Origin: Sphingobacterium sp. GVS05A
GTDB taxonomy: Bacteria; Bacteroidota; Bacteroidia; Sphingobacteriales; Sphingobacteriaceae
Reading direction: 5' to 3'
DNA length: 64,000 nucleotides
NCBI RefSeq assembly: GCF_019969845.1
Contig: NZ_JAHXYR010000001.1
Location: 1,054,001-1,118,000 of the forward strand
In this document: positions 36,398 through 45,355 of the stretch, one piece after another
Position numbering within the stretch: the stretch's first letter is position 1
Layout: each line of letters starts with the position of its first letter
The notes under the pieces: model-generated
Told to the model about the DNA's origin: nothing
The model's database searches: none
What the model saw: only the letters and a program-made list of their open reading frames with translations
Made by a program: the position numbers and the translations under genes

Positions 36398-36586
36398 CTA
36401 TCTAGGTACACAACCATAAATGCCCATGTAATAACCACAGATACCATTTCGACCATCACCAGTTACACAAGGGTCTCCATGTCCTCTTCCTCCTGTACCG
36501 CATGCTTTTGCACTACCACCAGTAATGTTCTTTAATTCTTTTTCGGAAAGAAAAGCGCTAACGTTGCTTAAATTGATTTTTTTCAT
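36398..36586 (-). CDS. RiPP precursor peptide with GG leader and four-cysteine core
   Basis: 62 aa. Residues 1-24 (MKKINLSNVSAFLSEKELKN and then ITGG) form a typical Bacteroidota bacteriocin-type leader with LS-x-x-E-L-K-x-I-x-GG, the cleavage site of C39 peptidases. The 38-residue core after Gly24 begins SAKACG, is rich in Gly, and has Cys at 29, 40, 50 and 59; Ser25, Thr31 and Thr42 are the only hydroxyl residues. Four cysteines and a neighbouring VKOR-DsbA fusion suggest two disulfides; two neighbouring glycosyltransferases suggest possible glycosylation. It lies 42 bases after the VKOR gene and is followed by a strong hairpin. No precursor of this exact core is known to me. Confidence 0.8.
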   Translation of the reverse strand: MKKINLSNVSAFLSEKELKNITGGSAKACGTGGRGHGDPCVTGDGRNGICGYYMGIYGCVPR

Positions 36587-36628
36587 AATGTTATTTATTT
36601 AAAGTTAAAAAAAAGTGAATTATTTGTG

Positions 36629-38188
36629 CTATTGGTTCTGGACGTTGGAAATATATAAAAGATCATTCACAGACCAATTAATGGGGATTTTATATCCATT
36701 AATTAAAATAGTTGGTGTAACCTCAACGGCCATTTCTTCAGTCCATTGTTTATGTTTGTCAAATTCATTTCTAACCGTCGTTGATGATAAGTCTATTGAG
36801 GAAAATTGTGAATACAACTCTTTCTGCTTATTCTTTCTCAGAAACCATTTGTTATATGCTTCTATGGTATCGACATTTTTGTCAAAAAATAAAGCAATGA
36901 GAAGTTTGCTTGAGTCTTCGAAGCCGCTGAAAGAGGTAAAGACGTATTGAATGGCTATATTTTTTGAGTGTTTTAGCAATTCAAAAACTTCCTTATGTGT
37001 TGTTGCACAGGATATACAGTGAGGGTTAGTAATAATTGTAATGACCGTTTCTGAATTGGGATCTCCAAAATGGATTGAGGAGAAGTTTTTGTTAATTCTA
37101 TAATGTGGCTGATCCTTCAATATTATTGAAACAACCTCTCTATTTGCTATTAGAGAATTTACTTGCTGAATAATGTGATTTGTTTTATTGTTGTTGGATA
37201 TTTGCTTAACCAGCATATGGATGGACAAAATAGAAAATAGGTATATACAAAGAACGAAACATGCATCAAACAAATTCATATCATATGATAAATATATCCC
37301 TGATAGAAGATTAGTAATGATTATTGAAAATAGAATACAGAGAGTAAAAAGGCACAATATACACCAAGTTTTTGCTAGGATTCTCTGATACCATAAGCTC
37401 CATAGTATATACGGAATTGTCAGTAGACATAGGTGTGCGTAATAATGAAAAAAGGTGGGCAAAAAGATAATTACAAACATATTTGCTATAAAGTACCCAA
37501 ATCCAATCTCACTCCAAGTTAAAGTATTTAAAAGCTTCGCTGCATCAGATTGTAGAAGAGTATTGCAGTCAGCATGTTTAAATAATGAGCAAATTTTATT
37601 GGTATAATCGTTATTCCAATCGAGTTGTTTTTGAATAAGTAGAAAACCAACCTGTATTCCTGCTGAGTTAATAATGAAAGAAAAAAGAAAGTCAATGTTT
37701 CTATTGGAATTTTCTTTATAAATGGATAATCCAATAATAATAAACAATACTGATATTGAAGTCATCTTTAATAGACTTTCTATCTGAGCTTTCTTTTTAT
37801 TTGATAGGTAATTTGGCTCGATAGATTCACTTTCTTTTCTAAAAAGCAGTGCGGTACCACACCATTCTTCACAAAATATTTCGATTCTACTTTGTTTAAT
37901 CCGACTGCCTATTGAATAAGAAACATATTCAGAAGATACTTGATTAATAATACAAAAATCATTGGCAACTTTAGTAACAAAAGGAGTTTCTATATTAAAA
38001 ATATCTTCGCTTTTATTATCAACATTAATGGCTCCGTTTCTAATTTTGTAATGGGAAAGCATATCCGAAATTCCGAATAAGCTATATTTATGAGGATGTG
38101 TATGATAAAATCTATTAGATACATCTTTATTATAAGGAATATCTAGTATGGTTAAAATGGAAGTAAATATATTCTTTTCAGTATTCAT
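36629..38188 (-). CDS. Degenerate C39-VKOR-DsbA membrane fusion, likely disulfide-forming enzyme for the RiPP
   Basis: 519 aa, three parts. Residues 1-125 resemble a peptidase C39 domain, but no catalytic Cys is found near the N-terminus and the His position reads NDFC, so it is probably a leader-binding rather than cutting domain. Residues 140-330 form a five-helix VKOR domain with the loop cysteines Cys200 and Cys208 (CSLFKHADCNTLL) and the active CxxC in TWCILC (Cys276, Cys279). Residues 370-519 are a DsbA/thioredoxin-like domain with CISC (Cys391, Cys394) and the cis-Pro loop VTPTIL (Pro492). VKOR and DsbA together would pass electrons from new disulfides to quinone. It is the first gene of the minus-strand cluster. 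Confidence 0.82.
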   Translation of the reverse strand: MNTEKNIFTSILTILDIPYNKDVSNRFYHTHPHKYSLFGISDMLSHYKIRNGAINVDNKSEDIFNIETPFVTKVANDFCIINQVSSEYVSYSIGSRIKQSRIEIFCEEWCGTALLFRKESESIEPNYLSNKKKAQIESLLKMTSISVLFIIIGLSIYKENSNRNIDFLFSFIINSAGIQVGFLLIQKQLDWNNDYTNKICSLFKHADCNTLLQSDAAKLLNTLTWSEIGFGYFIANMFVIIFLPTFFHYYAHLCLLTIPYILWSLWYQRILAKTWCILCLFTLCILFSIIITNLLSGIYLSYDMNLFDACFVLCIYLFSILSIHMLVKQISNNNKTNHIIQQVNSLIANREVVSIILKDQPHYRINKNFSSIHFGDPNSETVITIITNPHCISCATTHKEVFELLKHSKNIAIQYVFTSFSGFEDSSKLLIALFFDKNVDTIEAYNKWFLRKNKQKELYSQFSSIDLSSTTVRNEFDKHKQWTEEMAVEVTPTILINGYKIPINWSVNDLLYISNVQNQ

Positions 38189-38988
38189 TATTTCCTGATG
38201 TTAATAATTTGATATTAGCTTTAACGGAATATATTTTAATAAATATGTTCTATTATTTAATTGATTATTTTCAAATATGAGTGGATATTTTAGTATTATT
38301 ATGACAAAATGAAAATAATTTTCATGTATATGTCCGAATTGTGCTAAAACGTGTTTGTTTAGTAATATAATTTTCACTTTATGGCCATTGCATAGTTAAA
38401 ATCTTAAGCTATTCTTTGAAATAAAATTAGTTTGATTTATTTTTCGATATTTTTTTAAAAAAGTACTATTTGAACCCCGATTTATAATATACTATTATAT
38501 GCATGTACCGGCTTATGTAATCGTTCGGTACCAAATGAAGATGAACCGGGGCAGTACCGTAATGTTCCAAATTTGACTATATTACTCATCGATAAAAGCA
38601 CCTTGAAAATGTTTTATAACAAATCTAAATTTCAAAATGACAAAGGATATTTTGGATCAAAAGCTCAAATTTTATTTAATTTTTAAAAGCGAATTTTTCT
38701 AATTAAGTATTTAAACATCTATATATATATTGCTTTTGACATATGTATTTGGTGCTGTTTTATAACTGAAATTTTCTTTATGTAAGTTGGGATATTCTTG
38801 TTTTTTTAAATGAGATAATATTAGGGAATATAAATATAGTTTAATGATAATAATTGCGGTTTTTTTATATTATGTTTGTCTAAGAAAGCCAGGCAGCTTT
38901 TGTGATTTAATATGTTTTAGCTTTGTTTTTCTCGAATATTACGTTAGCATTATTGTTGAAATTTAGTTTTAATTTAATACAAAGTAAA
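38189..38988. other. 800-bp AT-rich noncoding region between divergent cluster genes
   Basis: Very A+T rich with many T and A runs and no credible gene. On the minus strand CATATTTG (about 38278-38271) resembles the -7 box used upstream of the phytase operon, but no -33 was found at a proper distance. A locally G+C-richer patch at 38500-38575 contains GTACCG/CGGTAC as an inverted pair. Promoters for the RiPP unit (leftward) and the pyruvyltransferase (rightward) must lie here. Confidence 0.5.
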
Positions 38989-39783
38989 ATGAATTTATAT
39001 TTTTGGAATAATGGAGATAATTTAAATTTTGGTGATGTGATTAATCTTAAATTATGGCCTAAAATGTTTTCGCATAAAATATTGAGTAATAATAATATCA
39101 ATTTTTTGGGTATTGGGACTGTCTTAAATCACTTACTTCCGCAAAATCAAAATTTTGTGGTATTCGGTTCTGGCTATGGTTATGGGAAAATTCCAGACAA
39201 ATTAACAGATATGGATATTTATTGTGTTAGGGGACCCTTGACTTCAAAAAAACTAGGCTTATCCATAAATAAATCGGTGACAGACCCTGCAGTATTATTA
39301 CCTACAGTTTTTGATATTCCACAAGACAATATTTATAAATATGGTTTTATGCCACACTGGCAAAATTCAAATCCTATTTGGGCAGAGATATGTAATAAGA
39401 AAGATATTTTATATATTGATCCGCTTGACAATTTCGACAGTGTTATAAAAAAGATTAATTCAGTTGAATGTTTAATAACAGAGGCGATGCATGGAGCCAT
39501 TGTTGCTGATTCGTATAGAATTCCTTGGATACCAGTTTGCGATAGAAAAAACCCTGATTTTTTTATGTTCAAATGGCTAGATTGGACAGCTTCTATGAAA
39601 ATGGACATAAAAATGCAATTAATTCCCTGTGTTAAGGACAATTTTTCTGAGAATGATTTGTTTGCGATTTTTGAGGGATTAATGAAATCCCTTAGGTATT
39701 TAAGCAAATCAATCACTGTCAGTGAACGAGTGGAAGAGTTAATGATACGCATTGAAAAAATGGAAAAGAATTACCTGCTCTAA
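38989..39783 (+). CDS. Polysaccharide pyruvyltransferase-family protein
   Basis: 264 aa from ATG 38989; the frame extends to 38923 but those residues are hydrophobic and unlike the family. Signatures: NNGDNLNFGDVINLKLW at the start, VFGSGYGYG, CVRGPLTSKKLGL, VTDPAVLLPTVF, GFMPHWQNS and EAMHGAIVADSYRIPWIPV. The family adds pyruvate ketals to sugars of surface polymers. It is divergent from the VKOR-led RiPP genes across an 800-base gap and shares their low G+C, so it could belong to the same island, decorating a peptide-borne or surface glycan; this link is inference. Confidence 0.85.
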   Translation: MNLYFWNNGDNLNFGDVINLKLWPKMFSHKILSNNNINFLGIGTVLNHLLPQNQNFVVFGSGYGYGKIPDKLTDMDIYCVRGPLTSKKLGLSINKSVTDPAVLLPTVFDIPQDNIYKYGFMPHWQNSNPIWAEICNKKDILYIDPLDNFDSVIKKINSVECLITEAMHGAIVADSYRIPWIPVCDRKNPDFFMFKWLDWTASMKMDIKMQLIPCVKDNFSENDLFAIFEGLMKSLRYLSKSITVSERVEELMIRIEKMEKNYLL

Positions 39784-39898
39784 AGTTTATATTTAGCGCC
39801 TAATTAAATTTGCTACATTTGAAAAAGGATGGAGGTCAATTAAAGATAAGGAGAATGATTCTCTGCAATCATAATGAACATAAGTATGTAACGCTCAT

Positions 39899-39917
39899 CT
39901 ATGAAAGAGTTTCATAG
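39899..39917. terminator. Small hairpin between convergent genes
   Basis: CTATGAAA (39899-39906) and TTTCATAG (39910-39917) around a 3-base loop, between the pyruvyltransferase and the convergent AraC gene. No clear T-run; weak terminator at best. Confidence 0.4.
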
Positions 39918-39926
39918 ACAATAAGT

Positions 39927-40922
39927 TTACTTTAAACTATTGGGTATTTGACTAAAATTAGATCTGTACTTTCCTGGGCTAATGCCGAAATTTTTACGAA
40001 ATAATCTACAAAAATAATTTGCGCTATTAAAACCACACATTTTTGCAATCTCATTTATAGAATTTTCAGTTTGCAGTAAAAGCTTTGTTCCATAATCAAG
40101 TCGTAATTTATAAATATAGGATATTGGTGACATAGAATCCCCTCCGAAGGCTCTTCTTAATGTTCGTTCAGTTATATTAAATTTATCACATAAAAGTGAA
40201 AGTTTAATTATATCCCTGTCACAGAAATTAATGTCTAAAAATTTTTGTATTTCCGCGATTTTTTCTTTATTTGTAAGTCCCCGTAAATAATATTTATAAT
40301 TTTGGGTGTCCTCATATAATTTTATAAGCTGTTTTAGATGCAGAGTTAAATGTTCTTCGAATCCATTTTCATTTATATTAGGTGCTTGCTGTATATCCTT
40401 CAATAGTCTTTTCATTGTGCTATTTAAAAATACTTTATTCATATAAGACACGCTCTTCGTTTTTGATTTATGGGATAATATAAAATTTTGAAATAGAGGG
40501 AATCGAGTTGCCTCGTGTCGAATCCAATCTATATTTAGCGATATATAAAAAAATATATGCTTCCCAGCAGAAAATCTCGCATTGAATCCCCCATCGTCGT
40601 TTATAGCTGAATAACATTGATTGGCCTTTGCATCATTAAGTGTCTCCCCATTTTTTGATTCAAACACGACTCGACCTTCTATCATAAAAAAGAGGAATAG
40701 ACTAAGACGTAATATTTTAACAGGTATAACGATATCCTTTTCTATAGCGAATTCAAAACTTTCTAAAAAAAATAAGAAATTACTATATTGTTGTATAATG
40801 ATCTTTCCCTCAGGAATATTTATTGAACTTTTATTAGCATAAGGTATATAGTAGCACACATTTTCCAAATTGGTTAAATTTCTGTTGCTACTTTGGAATA
40901 TTGGATGAATGGGACGTAACAT
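39927..40922 (-). CDS. AraC-family transcriptional regulator
   Basis: 331 aa. The C-terminal 105 residues hold the two HTH motifs: IIKLSLLCDKFNITERTLRR and the signature NEIAKMCGFNSANYFCRLFR, ending KNFGISPGKYRSN. The N-terminal 210 residues are a ligand or dimerisation domain without recognised family. It is in the AT-rich region next to the RiPP genes and pyruvyltransferase and could control them, but the promoters were not identified. Confidence 0.88.
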   Translation of the reverse strand: MLRPIHPIFQSSNRNLTNLENVCYYIPYANKSSINIPEGKIIIQQYSNFLFFLESFEFAIEKDIVIPVKILRLSLFLFFMIEGRVVFESKNGETLNDAKANQCYSAINDDGGFNARFSAGKHIFFYISLNIDWIRHEATRFPLFQNFILSHKSKTKSVSYMNKVFLNSTMKRLLKDIQQAPNINENGFEEHLTLHLKQLIKLYEDTQNYKYYLRGLTNKEKIAEIQKFLDINFCDRDIIKLSLLCDKFNITERTLRRAFGGDSMSPISYIYKLRLDYGTKLLLQTENSINEIAKMCGFNSANYFCRLFRKNFGISPGKYRSNFSQIPNSLK

Positions 40923-41224
40923 ATTATATCTTAATTATAGATAAGTAACCGAAATAATAGCATTGGTGTTGGTAGCCTGTAATTAAGTAAGAAGTTGTCG
41001 CACATCAATATATTTCGAGCGATCTTAGTATCGATAGTATTCTTCATGTTTAATGATTTGAAATTGTTGAACTGTTTGTAATTATGAGTTTTAAAATTAG
41101 CTTTATAAATGTGATTTATCAATTTTAAGGGTACTTCAATACTACTTCAAATTGTATTTATTGCTCAAAAATTAATATATTAGAAGCGTATCAAAGTTAC
41201 GTCAGTCAAATGAAGGGAATTATT

Positions 41225-44119
41225 ATGAAGTATTTTGTCGCTTTATTTTTTATGCTATTTTCTGTTTTTCCAGGTGCGCTATTTTCCCAGAATTTGCTTG
41301 GCTTACCGCTGGTGTATAATTATAGCAAATCGATACATCAAGGTGGGAGCCGAACATGGGATATCAAACAGGATAGTCATGGGATTATGTATTTTGGCAA
41401 TAGTGAAGGGTTATTGACATTTGACGGACGATATTGGAAAACATTCTCCTTGCCCAACCATACCAATATCCGCTCCATATGGATTGATGCTAATGATCGT
41501 ATATATGTTGGTGGTCAAGGTGATTTTGGCTATTTTGAACGCTCTTCGCAATCAGGATTGACCTACAGGTCATTGAAAGAGCTAATCCCTCCAAAATATC
41601 GGAACTTTGCGGATATCTGGAATACTGTTGGGGTAGGACAATCAGTTTTTTTTCGAGGAACAGATGTTATATTTGAGTTAAAAGGGCAAAAGATCCAGGT
41701 ACACCCTGCTGCTGTGGAATGGTATTTTATGGGACAATCGGGGGGAATATTATATGCACAGGATCGGAAGAATGGTTTATTAGAATTCCGTGATAATAAA
41801 TGGACTCCTTATATCACAGACTTACCCTTTAAAGATGTTAAGATTGCTACTATAATGCCTTTTGGCAAGGATCGTATATTATTATCTACTTTAAATAATG
41901 AAAATTATGCCTTGCAAGGCAGAAAAATGACGCGATTGAATAAGCAGGATAACGACGGTAGCTATACCCCATCCTTAGCACAGATCGACGAGTTAACATT
42001 TGTTGTGGGGAATGCAAAAGAAGGTTGTCACATACGTGATATGGCCGGAAATACAATACAGCGGATCGGCGTCAGGGAAGGTTTGCAAAATAAGAACGTT
42101 ACCACCGTTTTCGTTGATAAGCAAAAGAATATATGGATCGGTACTGATAATGTAATTTCGGTCATCAGCTATGGAAGTGCTATTCGCTATCTGAGACCAA
42201 ATATGGACAATGATGTTACCGGATATTCTTCTGTTATCTTTAATAATACACTTTATCTTTCTTCATCCAATGGAGTATATTATGCCAATATAAAAAGTGA
42301 TCTAATAGATCAAAGCCGTTCACCGGCTGTGTTTTCACTGCTTCAGGGGAGTGATGCTGGAGAAGCCTGGCGCTTAGAACAACTCAATGGGCACGTGTTA
42401 CTGGGGCACAATAAGGGTTTGTTTCAGATCACGGATCATTCCATCAAACCACTAACACAGGGTATAGGGACATGGAAATTGCTTCCATTAAATATGATAT
42501 ATCCTATTGAAGAGAGTTTAGTTGGTACCTATCAGGGCTTGGAGCTATTGCATTTTCATAACGGTATTTTCTCGTCCAAAGGCCTGCTCAATGGACCATC
42601 TGATTCTTTTCGCTTTCTTGAACAGGATGAAAATGGAACAATATGGGCCTCACATCCCTACAGAGGAATATATCGAATAATACTGTCAAAAGATAAGAAG
42701 TCTTATCAGGCTGAGCTCTATACTCAAAAGAATGGACTACCCGCGGATTATCAAAATTATGTGTTTAGAATAAAAAATCAAGTGGTATTTGCAACGGAAA
42801 AAGGGCTTTATAATTATGATTACAATAGCAAGCGATTTGTGCCAAGCAAACAGTTTGCTGCTTTTAAGGATCTGACCATCCGCTATCTAAAGGATGACCA
42901 AGATGGCAATATCTGGTTTTGTACAAAGAAAACAGTTGGCCTTGGACAGTTTGACGCCAAAAAGGGAACCTATCATTTGGTTAATTTTCCAGAAATAGAA
43001 GGCATGAGTACCTCCGGTTTTGAGCATATCTATAGTTTCGATAAAAATAATATCTATGTAGGTGCAGAAAAAGGAGTGCTTCATATCAATTATGACAAAT
43101 ACCTGAAACAAAGCTTTAAACCGGTCGCTATGCTCTCGCAAGTCATCGCAACAGGGAAGGGTGATAGTCTTATTTTTGCTGGTTTTTTTTCAAATATGTC
43201 AAAACTAAAAGAAGCGTCTGGAAAGGATAGTAGCCGGCAGTTGCCGGCTGTTTTCAATTCTTTCCGATTTAGCTTTTCTTCACCAAGTTATGGCATACAT
43301 CAACATCTTGAGTTTAGCTATAAATTGTCGGGGTATGATGAGAATTGGTCTTCTTGGACACAGCAGTCCGAAAAGTCATATACCAACTTGCAGGACGGCC
43401 AGTATACGTTCTTAGTTAAGGTTCGGAACAACCTAAATCAAGAGTCCGATGTAGCGGAATACAGTTTTGTCGTTTTGCCACCTTGGTATAAAACCTTATG
43501 GGCAAAAATCGGCTATTTTCTACTCGCTACACTTGGTGTATTGGGTCTGATTCGTCTGCGAAAAATTGAACAGCACAAACAGCAGCTAAAACATGAAAAA
43601 CAATTGGAGCAATTGCGTTACATCCATCAGCTGGAAATTGAAAAAAATGAAAAAGAAATTGTGAAGCTGAACAATGAGAAGTTGGCAAATGAGGTCATCA
43701 CCAAAACAAAAGAATTGGCGAGTACTAGTATGCAGCTGCTGGAAAATTCGGGAGCATTGATCAAGGTAAGGGATGAATTGGCTAAGCTGGATACGGGTGA
43801 CGATGAAGATTCCAATCTAAAGCGCATTAATAACCTATTAAAAGACATTGAAAAAAACAGCGCTAACTGGAATCAATTTGCCAGCCATTTTGATGAGCTT
43901 AACGATGGTTTTTTGAATAAGTTAAAGGAAAAACATCCGGGATTATCCCGCAATGATCTTAAAGTATGTGCTTATTTGAAACTTCATTTTACATCCAAAC
44001 AAATTGCGCAATTACAGAATATTACCGTCAGAGGAGTTGAAATCCACCGCTATAGATTACGAAAAAAATTACAGGTCGAAACGGAGCTGTCATTAAATGA
44101 TTATCTGAATACGATTTGA
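41225..44119 (+). CDS. Beta-propeller/Y_Y_Y sensor with C-terminal HTH
   Basis: 964 aa from ATG 41225 (an ATG at 41210 gives a less typical signal peptide). Signal peptide to about 22 (ALFSQN), then two seven-bladed propeller regions built from Reg_prop-type repeats (WDIKQDSHGIMYFGNSEGLL, IWIDANDRIYVGG, VFVDKQKNIWIGTDN), a Y_Y_Y domain (FSYKLSGYDENWSSWTQQSE), one transmembrane helix (IGYFLLATLGVLGLIRL), a coiled coil and a C-terminal HTH (GLSRNDLKVCAYLKLHFTSK then RYRLRKKLQV). It looks like a hybrid two-component sensor with the kinase replaced by a DNA-binding tail. Its HTH resembles that of the gene at 2463. The signal and target are unknown. Confidence 0.87.
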   Translation: MKYFVALFFMLFSVFPGALFSQNLLGLPLVYNYSKSIHQGGSRTWDIKQDSHGIMYFGNSEGLLTFDGRYWKTFSLPNHTNIRSIWIDANDRIYVGGQGDFGYFERSSQSGLTYRSLKELIPPKYRNFADIWNTVGVGQSVFFRGTDVIFELKGQKIQVHPAAVEWYFMGQSGGILYAQDRKNGLLEFRDNKWTPYITDLPFKDVKIATIMPFGKDRILLSTLNNENYALQGRKMTRLNKQDNDGSYTPSLAQIDELTFVVGNAKEGCHIRDMAGNTIQRIGVREGLQNKNVTTVFVDKQKNIWIGTDNVISVISYGSAIRYLRPNMDNDVTGYSSVIFNNTLYLSSSNGVYYANIKSDLIDQSRSPAVFSLLQGSDAGEAWRLEQLNGHVLLGHNKGLFQITDHSIKPLTQGIGTWKLLPLNMIYPIEESLVGTYQGLELLHFHNGIFSSKGLLNGPSDSFRFLEQDENGTIWASHPYRGIYRIILSKDKKSYQAELYTQKNGLPADYQNYVFRIKNQVVFATEKGLYNYDYNSKRFVPSKQFAAFKDLTIRYLKDDQDGNIWFCTKKTVGLGQFDAKKGTYHLVNFPEIEGMSTSGFEHIYSFDKNNIYVGAEKGVLHINYDKYLKQSFKPVAMLSQVIATGKGDSLIFAGFFSNMSKLKEASGKDSSRQLPAVFNSFRFSFSSPSYGIHQHLEFSYKLSGYDENWSSWTQQSEKSYTNLQDGQYTFLVKVRNNLNQESDVAEYSFVVLPPWYKTLWAKIGYFLLATLGVLGLIRLRKIEQHKQQLKHEKQLEQLRYIHQLEIEKNEKEIVKLNNEKLANEVITKTKELASTSMQLLENSGALIKVRDELAKLDTGDDEDSNLKRINNLLKDIEKNSANWNQFASHFDELNDGFLNKLKEKHPGLSRNDLKVCAYLKLHFTSKQIAQLQNITVRGVEIHRYRLRKKLQVETELSLNDYLNTI

Positions 44120-44139
44120 GAAAATTATACCTGTAAAAT

Positions 44140-44251
44140 AAAACGCCGATAACTTACTTATATAGGGCTTAATCACTACCATCGTTAAGGACAACAAACG
44201 ATCAAAATGTGAAAAGATTCTTTTTTATTGTCAGTATATTATCGGCGTTTT
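44140..44251. other. Long-range inverted repeat, possible structured RNA
   Basis: AAAACGCCGATAA (44140-44152) and TTATCGGCGTTTT (44239-44251) are perfect 13-base inverted arms 86 bases apart; a smaller ATCGTT/AACGAT pair lies inside. It follows the stop of the sensor gene at 41225. It could be a branched terminator or a small RNA. Confidence 0.45.
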
Positions 44252-44282
44252 GCATGGGCTATGCTTTTAACCTTATTCTTTT

Positions 44283-44660
44283 CTATCTTGTCTTGGATCG
44301 GTGAAAAGATCGATCTAAGAGAAAAGCGATAGCAGATCCAGCGATGTAGACTATTAGGTCAGACCAGAGAAAACCTTGGCCAAATAGCAGTCGTAATAGC
44401 GGATGGCTTCTGACGCTGATTAATATTGGATGTTGTACCAACTGTAAAAACTCAATTGCAAAGCATAATACCAGTGAACTTACAAAGCAAAAGTTGAGGG
44501 ATCGCTGAAAAAAAATAAACCTACATAACCAGTAGATCATCACAGCATATAAACCATCGTCCACAGATAAAGGGATTCCTGTAATTTTCCGCGATAATAA
44601 TCCGAAGACTATTGTTGCGCACATTAAAACCAGGTAGTGGCCTCTCTTTAATGTTATCAT
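44283..44660 (-). CDS. DUF2809-family membrane protein
   Basis: 125 aa with four predicted membrane helices. Family-like features are GLLSRKITGIPLSVDDGLYA, a central FAIEFLQL, then VRSHPLLRLLFGQGFLWSDL and a terminal YIAGSAIAFLLD. Function unknown in all members I know of. It lies 36 bases downstream of the hypothetical gene at 44696 on the same strand. Confidence 0.8.
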   Translation of the reverse strand: MITLKRGHYLVLMCATIVFGLLSRKITGIPLSVDDGLYAVMIYWLCRFIFFQRSLNFCFVSSLVLCFAIEFLQLVQHPILISVRSHPLLRLLFGQGFLWSDLIVYIAGSAIAFLLDRSFHRSKTR

Positions 44661-44695
44661 CGTGATTTATGCTTATCAAATAAAGTTGGTAGAGG

Positions 44696-45355
44696 TTAGT
44701 CTTTGTGGACAAACTGTTCCAATATTTTATTCAGTGCGATGATGTCATCTTTATCGCTCGGATATTGATTTATATTTCCGACACTGTGATTTTGATCATT
44801 GGTTAGGCCTAGTGCATTTTGCTGTACAAAACCGTTTGTCATAACTAACCCGTTTGTGATACAGCTTGCGATATATGAAGCATGATCTGCAAGAATTGGA
44901 ATAATTTTCAAGTGTTTTGCTATCAATGATCTGGTTTCTTGTGCCTGTGCTGCCGGAATGCCAAGCATCGGTAGAAGTAACAAAAATACAAACGGATACT
45001 TCTCAAAAGATTTCAATTCTTCTAAGGTCAGAAACCAGGCTTCAAAATGGCCGCCTAGATTACCGATATAGTTATCATTGAGAAAGAAAACGATTGCATT
45101 TGAACGGAATTGGATATAAATGGACAATTCCTCTGTCAGGTCTTCAGCGATATATCGAAGTACTTCATCATCTGTATTAGGAGGGAAGAAAAGTTGTTCC
45201 CAATTGGCTAAATCTTCTGCATCAATTTTTAGAACATCCAGTGCTTCATCAATATTTAATTCGTTTTCAGTATCATAACCACGGAACCAACATAAATAAT
45301 AATACCAAAAGATTACGTTTCTCTCAAGCTCCTTTATTGAAATGCGTTTATCCAT
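44696..45355 (-). CDS. Hypothetical cytoplasmic protein, possibly immunity-like
   Basis: 219 aa, no signal peptide and no convincing membrane helix except a short hydrophobic stretch around FVFLLLLPMLGI. The N-terminus (ELERNVIFWYYYLCWFRGYD) is rich in aromatics and the middle is acidic, a look shared by some polymorphic-toxin immunity proteins, but no family was recognised and no toxin gene is nearby. Probably co-transcribed with the DUF2809 gene. Confidence 0.6.
   Translation of the reverse strand: MDKRISIKELERNVIFWYYYLCWFRGYDTENELNIDEALDVLKIDAEDLANWEQLFFPPNTDDEVLRYIAEDLTEELSIYIQFRSNAIVFFLNDNYIGNLGGHFEAWFLTLEELKSFEKYPFVFLLLLPMLGIPAAQAQETRSLIAKHLKIIPILADHASYIASCITNGLVMTNGFVQQNALGLTNDQNHSVGNINQYPSDKDDIIALNKILEQFVHKD

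Noticed and set aside
36283..36405. 40-codon frame on the plus strand preceded by AGGAGG
   Set aside because: It reads straight through the perfect hairpin at 36330-36368 and into the end of the antisense precursor gene, and its translation resembles nothing known.
38505..38580. Short plus-strand frame (24 codons, MHVPAYVIVRYQMKMNRG at the start) in a G+C-richer patch of the 800-base gap
   Set aside because: Too short and without a recognised family; it could be a relic of an older gene but cannot be supported.
39333..39752. 139-aa antisense frame within the pyruvyltransferase gene
   Set aside because: Shadow frame; the plus-strand protein carries all family motifs.
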